From: Kutzneria buriramensis | Lineage (GTDB): Bacteria > Actinomycetota > Actinomycetes > Mycobacteriales > Pseudonocardiaceae | Length of the DNA stretch: 64,000 nucleotides | Assembly (NCBI RefSeq): GCF_003387475.1 | Contig: NZ_QUNO01000002.1 | Span: 1-64,000 of the forward strand | Direction: 5' to 3' | Shown here: piece after piece, positions 34,665-43,060 of the stretch | Position numbering within the stretch: position 1 is the first letter of the stretch | Layout: the number at the start of each line of letters is the position of its first letter | Position numbers and translations under genes: made by a program | Notes under the pieces: model-generated | Database searches by the model: none | Told to the model about the DNA's origin: nothing | The model's input: the letters and a program-made list of their open reading frames with translations, nothing else

Positions 34665-36065
34665 ATGATACCGTACCCCAACTGGCTCAACGCCGGCGAC
34701 AACGCGTGGCAGCTGATCGCCGCCACGCTCGTCGGCTTGATGAGCATTCCCGGCATCGCGGTGCTGTATGCCGGGATCGTGCAACGCAAGTGGGCCGTCA
34801 ACACGATGGTCATGGCGTTCAGCGGCTTCGGCCTGGTGCTGATCGTCTGGGTGCTGTGGGTGTTCCGGATGGGCTTCGGCGAGGCGCTGCCGCTCGGACC
34901 GGGGGTGCTCGGCAACATCGTCGGCATACCCGGGCCGGTCCTCGGGCCGACCAGCGAGCAGGGGCAGGCGGCGATTCCGTTGCTGCACGGGCTGCTGCCC
35001 GACTTCCGGTTCCCGCAGTCGACGCTGGTCTACTTCCAGTTCGTGTTCGCCGCGATCACCCCGCTGCTGTTCCTGGGCAGTGTGATCGGGCGGATCAGCT
35101 TCAAGGTCTGGTTGATCTTCGTCCCGCTGTGGTCGACGCTGGCGTACTCGGTCAACGCCTTCCTGCTGTGGGGCGGCGGTTGGTGGGCGCAGCAGGGCGC
35201 GCTCGACTACAGCGGCGGCTACGTCATCCACCTGGCGGCGGGCACGTCCGGCTTCGTCGCGGCCGCGGTGATCGGTCCGCGGCTGGCCCGCGACCGCGCG
35301 CATGCCGCGCCGAACAACCTGCCGCTCGCGGCGGTCGGCGCGGGCGTGTTGTGGTTGGGATGGAACGGTTTCAACGGCGGTGACCCGTACTTCGCCGGCG
35401 CGGACGCCGCCGCGGCGGTGCTGAACACCAACCTGGCCACCGCGGCCGCGATGCTGACCTGGCTGTTGATGGACATGGCATTCACGCCGCAGCACAAGCC
35501 GGCGTTTCTCGGCGCGGTCAACGGCATGATCGTCGGTCTGGTCGCGATCACGCCGGCCGCGGGCTACGTCAACGGCGCCGGCGCGCTGATCATGGGCCTG
35601 GTCGCGTCGGCGATCGTCTGGCTGTCCTGGAACAAGCTCGGCAAGCTCAAGCTGTTCACGCGGGTGGACGACGCGCTCGGTGTGGTGCACACGCACGGCG
35701 TCGCCGGCCTGTGCGGCGGCCTGTTGGTCGGCCTGTTCGCCGATCCGGGCATGATCGTCTATCTCGGCCAGAAGGGCGCAGCCGACGTGTCCTTCGGTGG
35801 ATTGTTCTACGGCAATCCCCAGCAGTTGCTGGTGCAGGCCGGCGCGGCCCTGACGGTGATCGTCTGGGACGCGCTGATCACATTCCTGATCCTGAAGTTC
35901 CTCGGGCTGTTCATGAAGCTGCGACTGCCCGATCCGGTGCTGGAGTCCGGTGATCTCGGCGTGCACGGTGAGGAGGCGCTGCCTGCGGAGACGCTGAGCA
36001 CGGCCGGCACCGCGGCCACCCCCGCACCGGCGCCCGCCCCGGTCGCGAGCGACAAGTCGACCTGA
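34665..36065 (+). CDS. amt: Ammonium transporter (Amt family)
   Basis: A 466-residue, 11-segment channel. It shows the conserved DYSGGYVIHLAAGTSGFVAA block (Asp plus pore His) and VVHTHGVAGLCGGLLVGLFA (second pore His). The N-terminal VLYAGIVQRKW and WVFRMGFG segments fit the periplasmic recruitment region. A Pro/Ala-rich tail of about 35 residues follows the last segment. ATG 34665 has a GAGGGAGGAAACGGG region upstream. The adjacent P-II gene, 4 bases downstream, and the GlnR-like box support nitrogen control. Confidence 0.93.
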   Translation: MIPYPNWLNAGDNAWQLIAATLVGLMSIPGIAVLYAGIVQRKWAVNTMVMAFSGFGLVLIVWVLWVFRMGFGEALPLGPGVLGNIVGIPGPVLGPTSEQGQAAIPLLHGLLPDFRFPQSTLVYFQFVFAAITPLLFLGSVIGRISFKVWLIFVPLWSTLAYSVNAFLLWGGGWWAQQGALDYSGGYVIHLAAGTSGFVAAAVIGPRLARDRAHAAPNNLPLAAVGAGVLWLGWNGFNGGDPYFAGADAAAAVLNTNLATAAAMLTWLLMDMAFTPQHKPAFLGAVNGMIVGLVAITPAAGYVNGAGALIMGLVASAIVWLSWNKLGKLKLFTRVDDALGVVHTHGVAGLCGGLLVGLFADPGMIVYLGQKGAADVSFGGLFYGNPQQLLVQAGAALTVIVWDALITFLILKFLGLFMKLRLPDPVLESGDLGVHGEEALPAETLSTAGTAATPAPAPAPVASDKST

Positions 36066-36069
36066 TGCG

Positions 36070-36408
36070 ATGAAGCTGGTCACCGCGATCATCCGCCCGG
36101 CCGTCTTCGACACGGTGAAGCATGCCCTGGCCATGTTCGACGTGCAGGGCCTGACCGTGACGGAGGCGTACGGCAGCGGTGGCCAGCCCACCATCCAGAT
36201 CTATCGCGGCCAGGAGTGGCTCCTCGACCTGGCTCCGAGGATCAAGATCGAGGTCCTGGTGACGGACCCGGACGTGCACGACGTCGCGCACGTGATCTCC
36301 CGGGCGGCGGCCACCGGGCGCGCCGGCGACGGCATGCTCTGGGTGACCGAGGTCCTGTTGGCGGTGCGGATTCGCACCGGCGAACGCGGAGCCGACGCGG
36401 CGTCGTGA
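36070..36408 (+). CDS. Divergent P-II nitrogen regulatory protein
   Basis: A 112-residue GlnB/GlnK-type protein with MKLVTAIIRP and the C-terminal RIRTGERG. The T-loop is altered: GSGGQPT replaces GYGRQRGH, the loop is one residue shorter, and the uridylylated or adenylylated Tyr51 is Trp (YRGQEW). In the nucleotide site, GDGK is GDGM, losing the usual Lys90. It is therefore unlikely to be modified in the canonical way. It starts 4 bases after amt, as in amtB-glnK operons, and no glnD follows. It may gate the transporter constitutively or sense another ligand. Confidence 0.85.
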   Translation: MKLVTAIIRPAVFDTVKHALAMFDVQGLTVTEAYGSGGQPTIQIYRGQEWLLDLAPRIKIEVLVTDPDVHDVAHVISRAAATGRAGDGMLWVTEVLLAVRIRTGERGADAAS

Positions 36409-36533
36409 TCGGGTGAACGGGGTTCTGCGTCTTCGCTCCGTGATCAGCGCCGCGTTGCTGGTGGCGGCGATTCTGCGTCGGAAATCCTGAGGGCGAATTC
36501 GCTGGTTGTGCGAGCATCGCCGTGCTCGCGCGG

Positions 36534-37244
36534 CTACCTGGCCGTGAGTTTTGTTGCCAGGAAGACGTATTCGCGGCCCGGGCGGTCGGGGGCGTCGCGC
36601 ACGTCGGTGACGGCGAAGCCATGGGCGCGGAGGTCGGCCTCGACTTCGTCCCGTTCGCGGAAGCGGAGCGTGGAGTCGGAGGTGAGCCGTTCGCCGTCGG
36701 GGAAGATCCAGGTCGAGCGGAACGACACCAGGGGACCGTCGACGGCCAGGAGGTCTGCCCAGGCCTGAACGCCGTCGCGCTCCTGGAACGTGTTCTCACG
36801 GTTCCAGCCCAGCCAGCCTTTCCTTGCGGGCACACGGGTTTCGAACATCAGGACGCCGCCGGGGCGCAGTGCCTCGTGGGCGTGGGCGAGGGTTGCCGAC
36901 CAGTCGGCGGGATCGACGATGGCCTGCGCCACGTTGGCGGTCATCACGGCCAGGTCCACCTGCATCGGCGGCAGATCCCTTGCGTCGCCGTGGATCCAGC
37001 GCACGCGCTCGGCCCCCGGCTTCGCCCGCGCGACGTCCAGCGACGCCTCGGCTGGGTCGACGCCGGTGACCTCGACGCCCCGATCCGCCAACATCAGGGC
37101 CAGCACCCCCGTGCCGCAGCCGATGTCCAGCACGCTGCGCGCCTCCGCGGCGGCCGCGAGGTAGGGATCGAGGTCGGACCGATCGCCCTCCTGCACGTCG
37201 TAGAACGCGGCCAGCCGGGGATGCGTGAAGCCTTCGTCTGCCAC
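36534..37244 (-). CDS. SAM-dependent methyltransferase
   Basis: A 236-residue class I methyltransferase. The SAM loop is SVLDIGCGTGVLALMLADRGVEVTGVDPAEASL (motif I and the acidic residue of motif II). GDARDLPP and ALRPGGVLMFETR (motif III region) follow. Similar proteins are annotated as small-molecule methyltransferases; the substrate is unknown. The next gene on the same strand (AraC family) ends 15 bp upstream, so both may be co-transcribed. Confidence 0.88.
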   Translation of the reverse strand: MADEGFTHPRLAAFYDVQEGDRSDLDPYLAAAAEARSVLDIGCGTGVLALMLADRGVEVTGVDPAEASLDVARAKPGAERVRWIHGDARDLPPMQVDLAVMTANVAQAIVDPADWSATLAHAHEALRPGGVLMFETRVPARKGWLGWNRENTFQERDGVQAWADLLAVDGPLVSFRSTWIFPDGERLTSDSTLRFRERDEVEADLRAHGFAVTDVRDAPDRPGREYVFLATKLTAR

Positions 37245-37259
37245 GACGGGGACTGTAGG

Positions 37260-38174
37260 TCAGGCAGCCTGCGACTGCCGCCGATTTTTCCGCCACGCGC
37301 CGGGGGTGACGCCGACGTGGCGGGTGAAGGCGCGACTGAGGGCGGTGCCGGTGTCGTAGCCGACGCGCACGGCGATTTCCTGGACGCTCAACGGGGTGTC
37401 GCGCAGGAGGGTCTTGGCGCGGTAGAGCCGCCACGAGGTGAGGTAGCCCAGGGGAGTGTCGCCGGCCTTGGCCCGGAAGGCGGCGGCGAAGGCGGAGCGG
37501 GACATGCCGGCGAGGCGGGCGAGGTCGGCGACGGTCCACGGGCGGGCGAGGTCGCCGTGCAGGGCCTGCATGGCGGCGGAGAGTTGGGGGTCGCGGAGCG
37601 CGGCGAGCCAGTTGACGGCGCCGCCCCCGACGGAGGCGCAGCAGGCGCGCAGCGCCTGCACGAAGAGCACGTCGGCAAGGCGGCTGGCGATCAGCGACGT
37701 GCCGATGCCGCCGGTGGAGGCCTCGGTTTCCAGCAGGTCGAAGGTGGCGCGGACGGACCGGCCGGCGGCGTTGTCGACGTCGAGTCGCAGCAGTGGCGGC
37801 AGGGCGGAGAACAGGGGCTCGGCGGCGGTGGTGTCGAACGTGAAACGTCCGGAGACGAGCACGGTCCGGTCGCCGGAGCCGCCGTGCCGGGCGGTGTGGC
37901 CGGCGAAGATCGTCTCGCAGTCGACGACGGGACTGCCGGGGGCGTCCCGGAGGGTGAACTCGACGTCGCTCTGCACGAGGAAGCAGTCGCCGGCGACGAG
38001 TCGCTGCGGCTGCGACGCCTGCGCGGTGAGCCAGCACGAACCCTCGACGACCAGCACCAGCCGCGCGGAGTCGCGGGGCCGGAAGGCGATGCCCCACGGC
38101 GCTTGTGCCTCGACGCGGGCGTACTGGGAGGGCCCGATGTTCATGGTGGTGAGCACGTCGTCGACGAGATCCAC
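37260..38174 (-). CDS. AraC-family regulator with cupin sensor domain
   Basis: A 304-residue protein. The N-terminal AraC_6-type cupin (RLVLVVEGSCWLTA, GDCFLVQSDVEFTLRDAPG) is followed by a C-terminal pair of HTHs: WTVADLARLAGMSRSAFAAAF and VQEIAVRVGYDTGTALSRAF. GTG 38174 is chosen because GAGGAG lies about six bases upstream. It is divergent from a quinone oxidoreductase gene, with a gACGCTAGg inverted repeat between, so it likely controls that enzyme, a common arrangement for this AraC/oxidoreductase pair. Confidence 0.9.
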   Translation of the reverse strand: MDLVDDVLTTMNIGPSQYARVEAQAPWGIAFRPRDSARLVLVVEGSCWLTAQASQPQRLVAGDCFLVQSDVEFTLRDAPGSPVVDCETIFAGHTARHGGSGDRTVLVSGRFTFDTTAAEPLFSALPPLLRLDVDNAAGRSVRATFDLLETEASTGGIGTSLIASRLADVLFVQALRACCASVGGGAVNWLAALRDPQLSAAMQALHGDLARPWTVADLARLAGMSRSAFAAAFRAKAGDTPLGYLTSWRLYRAKTLLRDTPLSVQEIAVRVGYDTGTALSRAFTRHVGVTPGAWRKNRRQSQAA

Positions 38175-38208
38175 GGGCTCTCCTCTGGACGATCGGTAGC
38201 AAACGCTG

Positions 38209-38250
38209 GACGCTAGGATACCGCTCGTCCAGGCCGTGGACCCTAGCGTC
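38209..38250. promoter_or_regulatory. Inverted repeat in the AraC/oxidoreductase divergent region
   Basis: GACGCTAGG (38209-38217) and CCTAGCGTC (38242-38250) are perfect inverted copies, centre-to-centre 33 bp, about three helical turns. The right copy ends 6 bp before the oxidoreductase start. It is a likely binding site for the AraC protein. Confidence 0.55.
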
Positions 38251-38256
38251 AACGCC

Positions 38257-39237
38257 ATGAAGTCCTATCGACTGAACGCCGCCCGCACCCTCGAGCTGGT
38301 CGACGGCCCCGTGCCGACGCCAGGACGCGGCCAGGTGCTGGTCCGCGTCAAGGCCGCCTCCCTCAACGCCCGTGACACGATGATCGCCGCCGGCGTCTAC
38401 CCGTGGCCGGCATTGCCCGACCTGGTGCAGCTGTCCGACGGCGCCGGCGTGGTCGAGGCCGTCGGACCGGACACCGGACGCTTCCGGGTCGGCGACCGCG
38501 TAGTCAACTCGTTCGCCCCGACCTGGTACGGCGGCCCGCTCCGCGAGTTCGGCCAGATGTACGGCACCGACATCGACGGCTGGCTCGCCGAATACGTCGT
38601 CGTCGACGAAAACGCCCTGGTCACGATGCCCGCGCACCTCAGCTTCGAGGAGGCGGCGACGCTGCCGTGCGCCGCCCTGACCGGCTGGTCCGCGGTGGCG
38701 GGCGTCGGCCCCGCCGACACCGTGCTGATCCAGGGCAGCGGCGGCGTCTCGCTGGCCGCGCTCCAGTTCGCCCGGACCGCTGGCGCGCGCGTCATCGCCA
38801 CCACGTCCAGCGAGGCAAAGGCCCAGAAACTCCAGGCCCTGGGCGCCAGCGATGTCGTCAACTACGTCGACACGCCGGACTGGGGAACCGCCGTTCGCAA
38901 GCTCACGGACGACCGTGGCGTGGACCTGGTCGTCGAGGTCGGCGGCGCGATCACCCAGTCGCTCAACGCCCTCGCCCTGCGCGGCACCGTCGCCCTGGTC
39001 GGCAGCCTCACCGGTCCCGGCGAGGCCGTCGACCTGATGGACCTGCTCCTCCGGGTCGCCATCCTGCGCACCATCGGCGTCGGCAGCCGCAGCGACCTGG
39101 AGGAGATGAACCGCGTAATCGGCCTGCACGAGCTCCGGCCGGTGATCGACCGCGTCTTCCCCTTCGACGAGGCGCCGGCCGCGTACGAGCACTTCGCGCA
39201 CGGCTCCCGCTTCGGCAAGGTCGTGATCAGCCTCTAG
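38257..39237 (+). CDS. Zinc-independent quinone oxidoreductase-like alcohol dehydrogenase
   Basis: A 326-residue MDR-superfamily protein. The N-terminal GroES-like half includes GRGQVLVRVKAASLNARD. The Rossmann half includes VLIQGSGGVSLAALQFARTAGARVIATTS, the NADPH-binding motif. Residues forming the structural zinc site are absent, as in the quinone reductase branch. ATG 38257 gives the normal N-terminus. It is divergent from the AraC regulator and convergent with the PIN-like toxin gene (1-bp gap). Confidence 0.9.
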   Translation: MKSYRLNAARTLELVDGPVPTPGRGQVLVRVKAASLNARDTMIAAGVYPWPALPDLVQLSDGAGVVEAVGPDTGRFRVGDRVVNSFAPTWYGGPLREFGQMYGTDIDGWLAEYVVVDENALVTMPAHLSFEEAATLPCAALTGWSAVAGVGPADTVLIQGSGGVSLAALQFARTAGARVIATTSSEAKAQKLQALGASDVVNYVDTPDWGTAVRKLTDDRGVDLVVEVGGAITQSLNALALRGTVALVGSLTGPGEAVDLMDLLLRVAILRTIGVGSRSDLEEMNRVIGLHELRPVIDRVFPFDEAPAAYEHFAHGSRFGKVVISL

Positions 39238-39238
39238 C

Positions 39239-39577
39239 TCAACGCTCGAGGAAGCGGACCTGCCCTCCGGTGAAAACGTCCTCCTGGGACCGCAGCTTGT
39301 CCAAAGCCGTCAGCATCGCGCCTTGGAAGGAACCGTCCTGCGGGAAGGTTTTTGTCGATACGAGCACCAAACCCGCGTGACTGGCGCCGCGATCGCGGTA
39401 CTGGCCGTCGAGAAGCACGAAATCGCGGATGTTGGTCGTGACCACGGCACGCCCCGATCCGGCGGCGTGGGCCAGGATCTGGTCGTCGGATCGGCCGACC
39501 AGACGGTGGTCGGCGACGACGGAAACGACGTCATGACCGCGGTCGCGGAGCTTGCGGGCGAGGCGTTCGCCGAGCAT
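39239..39577 (-). CDS. PIN-like DUF5615-family toxin
   Basis: A 112-residue protein from ATG 39577. DUF5615 members begin LLLDE, then helices and HDVVSVVADHRLVGRSDDQILAHAAGSGRAVVTTNIRDF, the acidic PIN-type site pattern. Counting back, the codons before the ATG read CTG CTG GAC GAG, so the conserved first Asp lies upstream of the only ATG. Translation may really start at CTG 39586 or 39589, just after the antitoxin stop. It lies downstream of a CopG-like gene, forming a probable toxin-antitoxin pair. Confidence 0.75.
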   Translation of the reverse strand: MLGERLARKLRDRGHDVVSVVADHRLVGRSDDQILAHAAGSGRAVVTTNIRDFVLLDGQYRDRGASHAGLVLVSTKTFPQDGSFQGAMLTALDKLRSQEDVFTGGQVRFLER

Positions 39578-39601
39578 CTCGTCCAGCAGCGCCTTGTTGG
39601 G

Positions 39602-40051
39602 TCACGGGCGACCGAGCAGGGTTCGGGTGCGTAGCCAGGCCTGCTCCGCCTGCTCCTCGGCGTGGTCGGCGGCGTCGATCTCGGCGTCGATCTCCTCCGG
39701 ATACGTCGCCCAGTACTGCACGGCGACGTGTACGAGCCGGCCGGGCAGGTCGGCGTTGGTGGCGACGACATCGACCACGGCGTCCTCGGACAGCTCGGGT
39801 TCGGCGGCGCGGGCCGACCGCACGGCCCGCACGACTTCCCACACGTCGGGCCCGCCGATGAGGCCGGCCCGGCGACCACCGGGACCCTCGCGGAACATCA
39901 CGCCGGGGTGCTCGCCCATGCGGAGGCTCTCGTCCACCAACCGGTTCGTGGCGGACGAGAGCGACAGTCCCGGGTGCGTGGCGACGAACGCGGCGAGCCT
40001 GCGCTCGACCGCGGAGGTGAACCGGACGTTCACGGGGCCTTTTCTCTGCAC
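39602..40051 (-). CDS. CopG-like antitoxin with C-terminal DUF433-like segment
   Basis: A 149-residue protein. The N-terminal NVRFTSAVERRLAAFVATHP and SSATNRLVDESLRMG form a ribbon-helix-helix DNA-binding unit. The C-terminal part, HPGVMFREGPGGRRAGLIGGPDVWEVVRAV and LPGRLVHVAVQYWATYPEEIDAEI, resembles the DUF433 antitoxin domain. GTG 40051 starts it, 8 bp from an operator-like region with GTAGCC repeats. It is translated ahead of the PIN-like toxin. Confidence 0.78.
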   Translation of the reverse strand: MQRKGPVNVRFTSAVERRLAAFVATHPGLSLSSATNRLVDESLRMGEHPGVMFREGPGGRRAGLIGGPDVWEVVRAVRSARAAEPELSEDAVVDVVATNADLPGRLVHVAVQYWATYPEEIDAEIDAADHAEEQAEQAWLRTRTLLGRP

Positions 40052-40058
40052 GACGCCA

Positions 40059-40086
40059 GGCTACTACACCCGGCTACATTGTAGCC
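40059..40086. promoter_or_regulatory. Toxin-antitoxin operator and promoter
   Basis: On the plus strand, GGCTACATTGTAGCC (40072-40086) is a perfect palindrome and GGCTAC recurs at 40059. On the minus strand the palindrome contains TACAAT, a good -10 box. Binding of the CopG-like antitoxin here would shut its own promoter. Confidence 0.65.
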
Positions 40087-40199
40087 ATGAAGGCTCCGAC
40101 CTGCGGATTCATGACTTGTGCAAGGCCGCAGGCAGTCCCGTCCGTCAGACTTCGGATGCCGCCGACCCTGGCGCGGAGGGGACGTCAGGAGCGGCGGCC

Positions 40200-41342
40200 T
40201 CAGCGCAGTGGTCGGAAGAACTCCCGGATCTCGGTGACCAGCGCGGCGGGCTGCTCCAGGGCGGCGAAGTGGCCGCCGCGCGGGAGTTCGGTGTAGCGCT
40301 GGAGGTTGTAGGCCCGCGCCACCCATTCGCGCGGCGGCCGGGAGATCTCCTTGGGGAAGCTGGCGAAGCCGGTGGGGGTGTCGATGTACCCGGGGCTCAT
40401 CATCGGCGTCGACGGGTCGCGGAAGGCCTCGTAGTACAGACGGGTGGAGCTGGCGATGGTGTTGGTGAGCCAGTACAGCGAGATGTTGGTGAGCAGCTCG
40501 TCCTTGCTGAACACGGACTCGACGTCGCCGTCGCAGTCGCTCCACGTCCGGAACTTCTCCACGATCCACGCGGCGAGTCCGGCGGGCGAGTCGGAGAGCC
40601 CGGCGCCCAGGGTCGAGGGCTTGGTGCTCTGGATGCCGATGTAGCCGGTCTCCTGGTCACGCCACTTCGACGAGTTGTCGAGGTAGGCCTGCTCGGCCTC
40701 GGTGAGCGGCGCGGAGTGCTCGCCGACCACGGGCCGAGCGGCCATCATGTTCACGTGGATGCCGGCGAGCTGGTCGCCGTGGTCCCGGCCGAGACAGGCG
40801 GTGATCACGGCACCCCAGTCCCCGCCCTGCGCCCCGTAGCGCGAATAGCCGAGCACGTCGGTCATCAGCGTGTGGAAGCGTTCGGCGATGGCGGCCGGGC
40901 TGATGCCGGGGGTGCCGGGATGCGCCGAGAAGCCGTAGCCGGGCAGGCTCGGCGCGACGACGGTGAAGGCGTCGGCGGGGTCGCCGCCGTGCGCGGCGGG
41001 GTCGGTCAGCGGGCCGATGATCTTGCTGACCTCCCAGAACGAGCCGGGCCAGCCGTGGCTGAACAGCAGCGGCAGCGGCTCCGGCCCGACGCCCTCGGCC
41101 CGTACGAAGTGCAGGTCGCTGCCCTGCACGGCCGCGGTGAACTGCGGTAATTCGTTGAGCCGCCGCTCGGCCCGCGCCCAGTCGAACTTGGTCCGCCAGT
41201 GCTCGACGAGCTCGGCCAGGTAGGCCGGCGGCGTCCCGTGCGTCCAGTCGTCCGACAGCGCGGGCGCCAGTCTCGTGCGGGCCAGCCGTTCGCGCAGGTC
41301 GTCCAGGTCACGGGTGGGGACCGAAATTCGAAACGGCTTCAC
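40200..41342 (-). CDS. Epoxide hydrolase, alpha/beta fold with EHN domain
   Basis: A 380-residue enzyme. An N-terminal EHN domain (FRISVPTRDLDDLRERLARTR) is followed by the alpha/beta core: oxyanion motif SHGWPGSFWEV, nucleophile elbow GAQGGDWGAVITACLG (Asp) and the catalytic His in PRGGHFAALEQP. GTG 41342 is preceded by GGAGG at seven bases; longer starts are rejected. It opens epoxides by water addition. It is divergent from the DUF1015 gene, with just 37 bp between starts. Confidence 0.93.
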   Translation of the reverse strand: MKPFRISVPTRDLDDLRERLARTRLAPALSDDWTHGTPPAYLAELVEHWRTKFDWARAERRLNELPQFTAAVQGSDLHFVRAEGVGPEPLPLLFSHGWPGSFWEVSKIIGPLTDPAAHGGDPADAFTVVAPSLPGYGFSAHPGTPGISPAAIAERFHTLMTDVLGYSRYGAQGGDWGAVITACLGRDHGDQLAGIHVNMMAARPVVGEHSAPLTEAEQAYLDNSSKWRDQETGYIGIQSTKPSTLGAGLSDSPAGLAAWIVEKFRTWSDCDGDVESVFSKDELLTNISLYWLTNTIASSTRLYYEAFRDPSTPMMSPGYIDTPTGFASFPKEISRPPREWVARAYNLQRYTELPRGGHFAALEQPAALVTEIREFFRPLR

Positions 41343-41379
41343 GCCGGTGCCTCCAGTGATCGCACGGTAACGAGTCATC

Positions 41380-42537
41380 ATGGTGGTCATGAACGGCTGG
41401 GTGCGTCCAGTGGAATCGGGCTGGGTTGTCCGGGACTTCGTGCCGGGCCCGGACGTCGACGAGTTCGCCGAGCCGGAGCAGGTGGCGGCGGCGCTGCGTG
41501 CGCCGGGCGCGGCGACCGGCACGCTGCTGGCGGTGCAGCACCCGCACCGCACGCCGGCAGCGCGGGCCCGCCGGCTGAGCCTCACGGACGCGCTGCCGAT
41601 CGCCCGAGAGGCGCTGGATCACCTGCGTGCCAACCACTATCGCGCGGTGCGGGACGTCATCGCGCCGTACCGGGTGGACGGTCCGGACGGCTGCGCCCAC
41701 GGCGTGCTGTGCATGGTCGACCCGGCCGAGGTGGGCCGCGTCCGGCACACCGAGGAGGTGTTCCCGGACGTCGTCGCGGAGCGGTCGGCGGTGCTGTCGG
41801 AGCTGGGCTGCGCGACCAGCGCGGCGATGCTCGTGCCGGTCGCGGACGGCACGGTGCTGACGTCGCTGCTCGCCGACGTGTGCGAGGAACTGGCCGAGCC
41901 GGCGGTGTCCGTTGTGGACTCGGCCGGCCGCGACCACCGGATGTGGTTGCTGGGCAAGGGAAGCCGCCAGGACGAGCTGCTGACGCTGCTCCAGGACCAG
42001 TCGCTGCTGGTGGCCGACGGCAACCACCGCGTCGCCGCGGCCGCGAGCACCGGGTCCTTACTGGCCCTGATCACCGCCGGACCCGCTCTGCGTATCGGGG
42101 CGATCCACCGCGTGCTGACCGGCACCGGCCTCGACGCCGACACGTTGCAGCGACGGTGGCAGGAGATCGGCCTCACGGTGACGCGCGGGGGCGACCCGGC
42201 GCCGCCGCTGCTGCCGGGCGTGGTGGTGGTGCTCGCCGGCGGGGACGTGCTCCGGGTCGTGCTGCCGGACATGGGTGCGGAAAAGCCGCAGATCGATCAC
42301 GGCGTGATCGAGCAGGTGCTGATCAAGGAGGCGCTCGGCGTCGATCCTGACGGTCCCTCGCTTCGCACGCTCCCGACCGGACGCCCCGTGCCGGCCGACG
42401 CCGATGCCCTGGTGCAGGTGGCCCCGGTGCCGTTCGCGGACGTGCTCGCGGTGCACGCCGAGGGCCGCCGCATGCCTCGAAAGGCAACCTATTTCACGCC
42501 GAAACCCCGCAGCGGCCTGCTCCTCGCGGCGCTGTGA
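41380..42537 (+). CDS. DUF1015-family protein
   Basis: A 385-residue protein of a family with no settled function. The motifs LLVADGNHRVAAAAS and KATYFTPKPRSGLLL are typical of the family; the first contains a His-Arg pair likely involved in ligand or nucleotide binding. A TTA codon lies at 42058. ATG 41380 or ATG 41389 may start it. It is followed by aroH after 25 bp. A role near serine or aromatic metabolism has been suggested for relatives, but nothing here proves it. Confidence 0.8.
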   Translation: MVVMNGWVRPVESGWVVRDFVPGPDVDEFAEPEQVAAALRAPGAATGTLLAVQHPHRTPAARARRLSLTDALPIAREALDHLRANHYRAVRDVIAPYRVDGPDGCAHGVLCMVDPAEVGRVRHTEEVFPDVVAERSAVLSELGCATSAAMLVPVADGTVLTSLLADVCEELAEPAVSVVDSAGRDHRMWLLGKGSRQDELLTLLQDQSLLVADGNHRVAAAASTGSLLALITAGPALRIGAIHRVLTGTGLDADTLQRRWQEIGLTVTRGGDPAPPLLPGVVVVLAGGDVLRVVLPDMGAEKPQIDHGVIEQVLIKEALGVDPDGPSLRTLPTGRPVPADADALVQVAPVPFADVLAVHAEGRRMPRKATYFTPKPRSGLLLAAL

Positions 42538-42562
42538 CGTGACCGTCGGTTAGTGTCGGGTC

Positions 42563-42925
42563 ATGGCAGTCCGGGCAGTGCGGGGCGCGACGCAGATCGA
42601 CGCCGACGAGCGGGACCAGGTCCTCGAGGCGACCGCGGAGCTGGTCAACGAGGTGCTCAAGCGGAACGGGCTGGTGCCCGACGACCTGATCAGCGTGGTC
42701 CTCACGGCGACGCCGGACATCAAGTCCGAGTTCCCGGCCTACGCTGCGCGGATGGCCGGGCTGGCCGACGTGCCGCTGCTGTCGGCGACGGAGATCGACG
42801 TGACCGGCGCCATGCCGCGGGTGATCCGACTGCTGGCGCACGTGGAGACGGACCTCACGCGGGCCGAGATCAAGCACGCCTACCTCCGCGGCGCCGCGGC
42901 CCTCCGCACCGATCTTCCCCACTGA
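42563..42925 (+). CDS. aroH: Chorismate mutase, AroH type
   Basis: A 120-residue, monofunctional trimeric chorismate mutase of the Bacillus AroH fold. The N-terminal VRAVRGATQIDADERDQVLEAT carries the active-site Arg and Glu region. FPAYAARMAGLADVPLL and IKHAYLRGAAALR (active-site Arg) agree. It converts chorismate to prephenate for Phe and Tyr synthesis. It lies in the insert between rluB and cmk. A strong hairpin follows. Confidence 0.92.
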   Translation: MAVRAVRGATQIDADERDQVLEATAELVNEVLKRNGLVPDDLISVVLTATPDIKSEFPAYAARMAGLADVPLLSATEIDVTGAMPRVIRLLAHVETDLTRAEIKHAYLRGAAALRTDLPH

Positions 42926-42929
42926 CTTG

Positions 42930-42986
42930 ATGCAGGGAAGGACGCCTTACCCTCGCTGAATGCGGGTAAGGCGTCCTTCCCTGCAT
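42930..42986. terminator. 23-bp perfect hairpin after aroH (repeat family B, copy 1)
   Basis: ATGCAGGGAAGGACGCCTTACCC (first 20: ATGCAGGGAAGGACGCCTTA) at 42930-42952 pairs perfectly with 42964-42986 around an 11-base loop. No T-run follows. The same sequence recurs at 60462-60518, so it is a dispersed repeat that probably serves as a terminator. Confidence 0.75.
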
Positions 42987-43060
42987 TGACCTGATTCGTT
43001 CTTGGGCCGGGGCACCAGGCAGAATGGTGTGGACGGTCGGCGAACTCGGGAGGCGGAACG

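Noticed and set aside
40087-40296. 69-codon plus-strand frame after the toxin-antitoxin promoter
   Set aside because: It runs into the epoxide hydrolase gene in antisense, lacks a ribosome site and has shadow-like Arg/Ser composition.
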